Part shown: positions 63,797-64,000 of the stretch, piece after piece
How positions within the stretch are numbered: the first letter of the stretch is position 1
Layout of the letters: each line of letters starts with the position of its first letter
NCBI RefSeq assembly: GCF_000732725.1
Contig: NZ_JPNB01000001.1
Coordinates: 248,001 to 312,000, forward strand
DNA: 64,000 nt
Source: Kineothrix alysoides
GTDB lineage: Bacteria; Bacillota; Clostridia; Lachnospirales; Lachnospiraceae
Reading direction: 5' to 3'
Position numbers and translations under genes: made by a program
Notes under the pieces: generated by a model
What the model was told of the DNA's origin: nothing
The model's input: the letters and a program-made list of their open reading frames with translations, nothing else
Database searches by the model: none

Positions 63797-64000
63797 ACTG
63801 TTTCCCGATGTGTTTCATAAAGGGGTAAGCAACGGTAGTTGGAAACCATCGTAGCCCCTTGCCTTATAAGGGGTTGCGAGTTGTTGTTTCCTATGTTTCC
63901 TATTTTTACTATTGAGTATGTAGAAGTAATAGAAAACAGGCACGGATGTACGTGTATATACGCATATAGAGAGAATAGAGTTTTTAGGACAGGAAACAAA

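Noticed and set aside
63797-64000. Open frame of 83 aa on the minus strand at the right edge
   Set aside because: It overlaps the end of the VirE-like gene, has no ribosome site and continues to the edge. The stretch is more likely a spacer with small inverted repeats.

Overview
The window reads as a chromosome segment of a spore-forming, anaerobic Firmicute of the Clostridia, most like Lachnospiraceae. The reasons are a SpoVAE-type spore protein, a GerMN lipoprotein, a T-box-controlled trp operon, a type-2-like ArgC, purine-rich Shine-Dalgarno sites and moderate to low G+C. The genus assignment is inference from gene content. No rRNA, tRNA or CRISPR array was seen.

Layout. 1-4130: an FtsX-type ABC exporter (permease cut by the left edge) with two ATPases. 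4301-7959: a redox/sulfur group, namely a four-domain CoA-disulfide-reductase-like fusion, thioredoxin, and a convergent Crp/Fnr regulator. 7960-8311: a palindrome-rich leader. 8312-11338: small housekeeping genes (RidA, shikimate kinase, EamA exporter, XRE regulator). 11348-18672: promoter, Trp T-box and trpEGDCFBA, with an 11-unit 17-bp tandem repeat between trpG and trpD. 19000-21040: spoVAE, a conserved hypothetical and DegV. 21253-25065: an A+T-rich block (MBL hydrolase, Crp/Fnr regulator, two SDRs around a TetR regulator) that looks acquired. 25130-27456 (minus): LytTR regulator, DUF1294 protein and argG. 27839-33430: argC, a YbaK-like deacylase, a GNAT, argJ, argB and argD, which with argG covers much of arginine synthesis. 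33446-39734: solute-binding protein, YdcZ-type transporter, comEA, a two-component system and a GerMN lipoprotein.

At 39763 comEC begins, but it is cut near 40401, at the residues usually read as HxLAISGLH. From there to beyond 64000 lies an integrated element. Its left part is a defence island: a degraded restriction-like gene, a 148-aa protein, vsr, mcrB, mcrC, an HTH-fused cytosine-C5 methyltransferase and a convergent probable nuclease. Next comes a minus-strand operon (53546 to about 48314) with a large serine recombinase, two proteins that repeat the recombinase's unusual C-terminal module, two ParB-like proteins and a small protein. A divergent XRE/XRE switch and a 638-aa ImmA/IrrE-like peptidase follow. 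Then comes a phage-type replication module (DUF4406-like, DUF2800, DUF2815, family A DNA polymerase, VirE-like ATPase). The right end is not in the window.

The most unusual items are the interruption of comEC by the element, the reuse of the recombinase C-terminal module in two stand-alone proteins beside two ParB-like proteins, a cloverleaf-like palindromic element at 8117-8296, inverted repeats that bury start codons (35085-35159 and 35637-35715), and the tandem repeat inside the trp operon.
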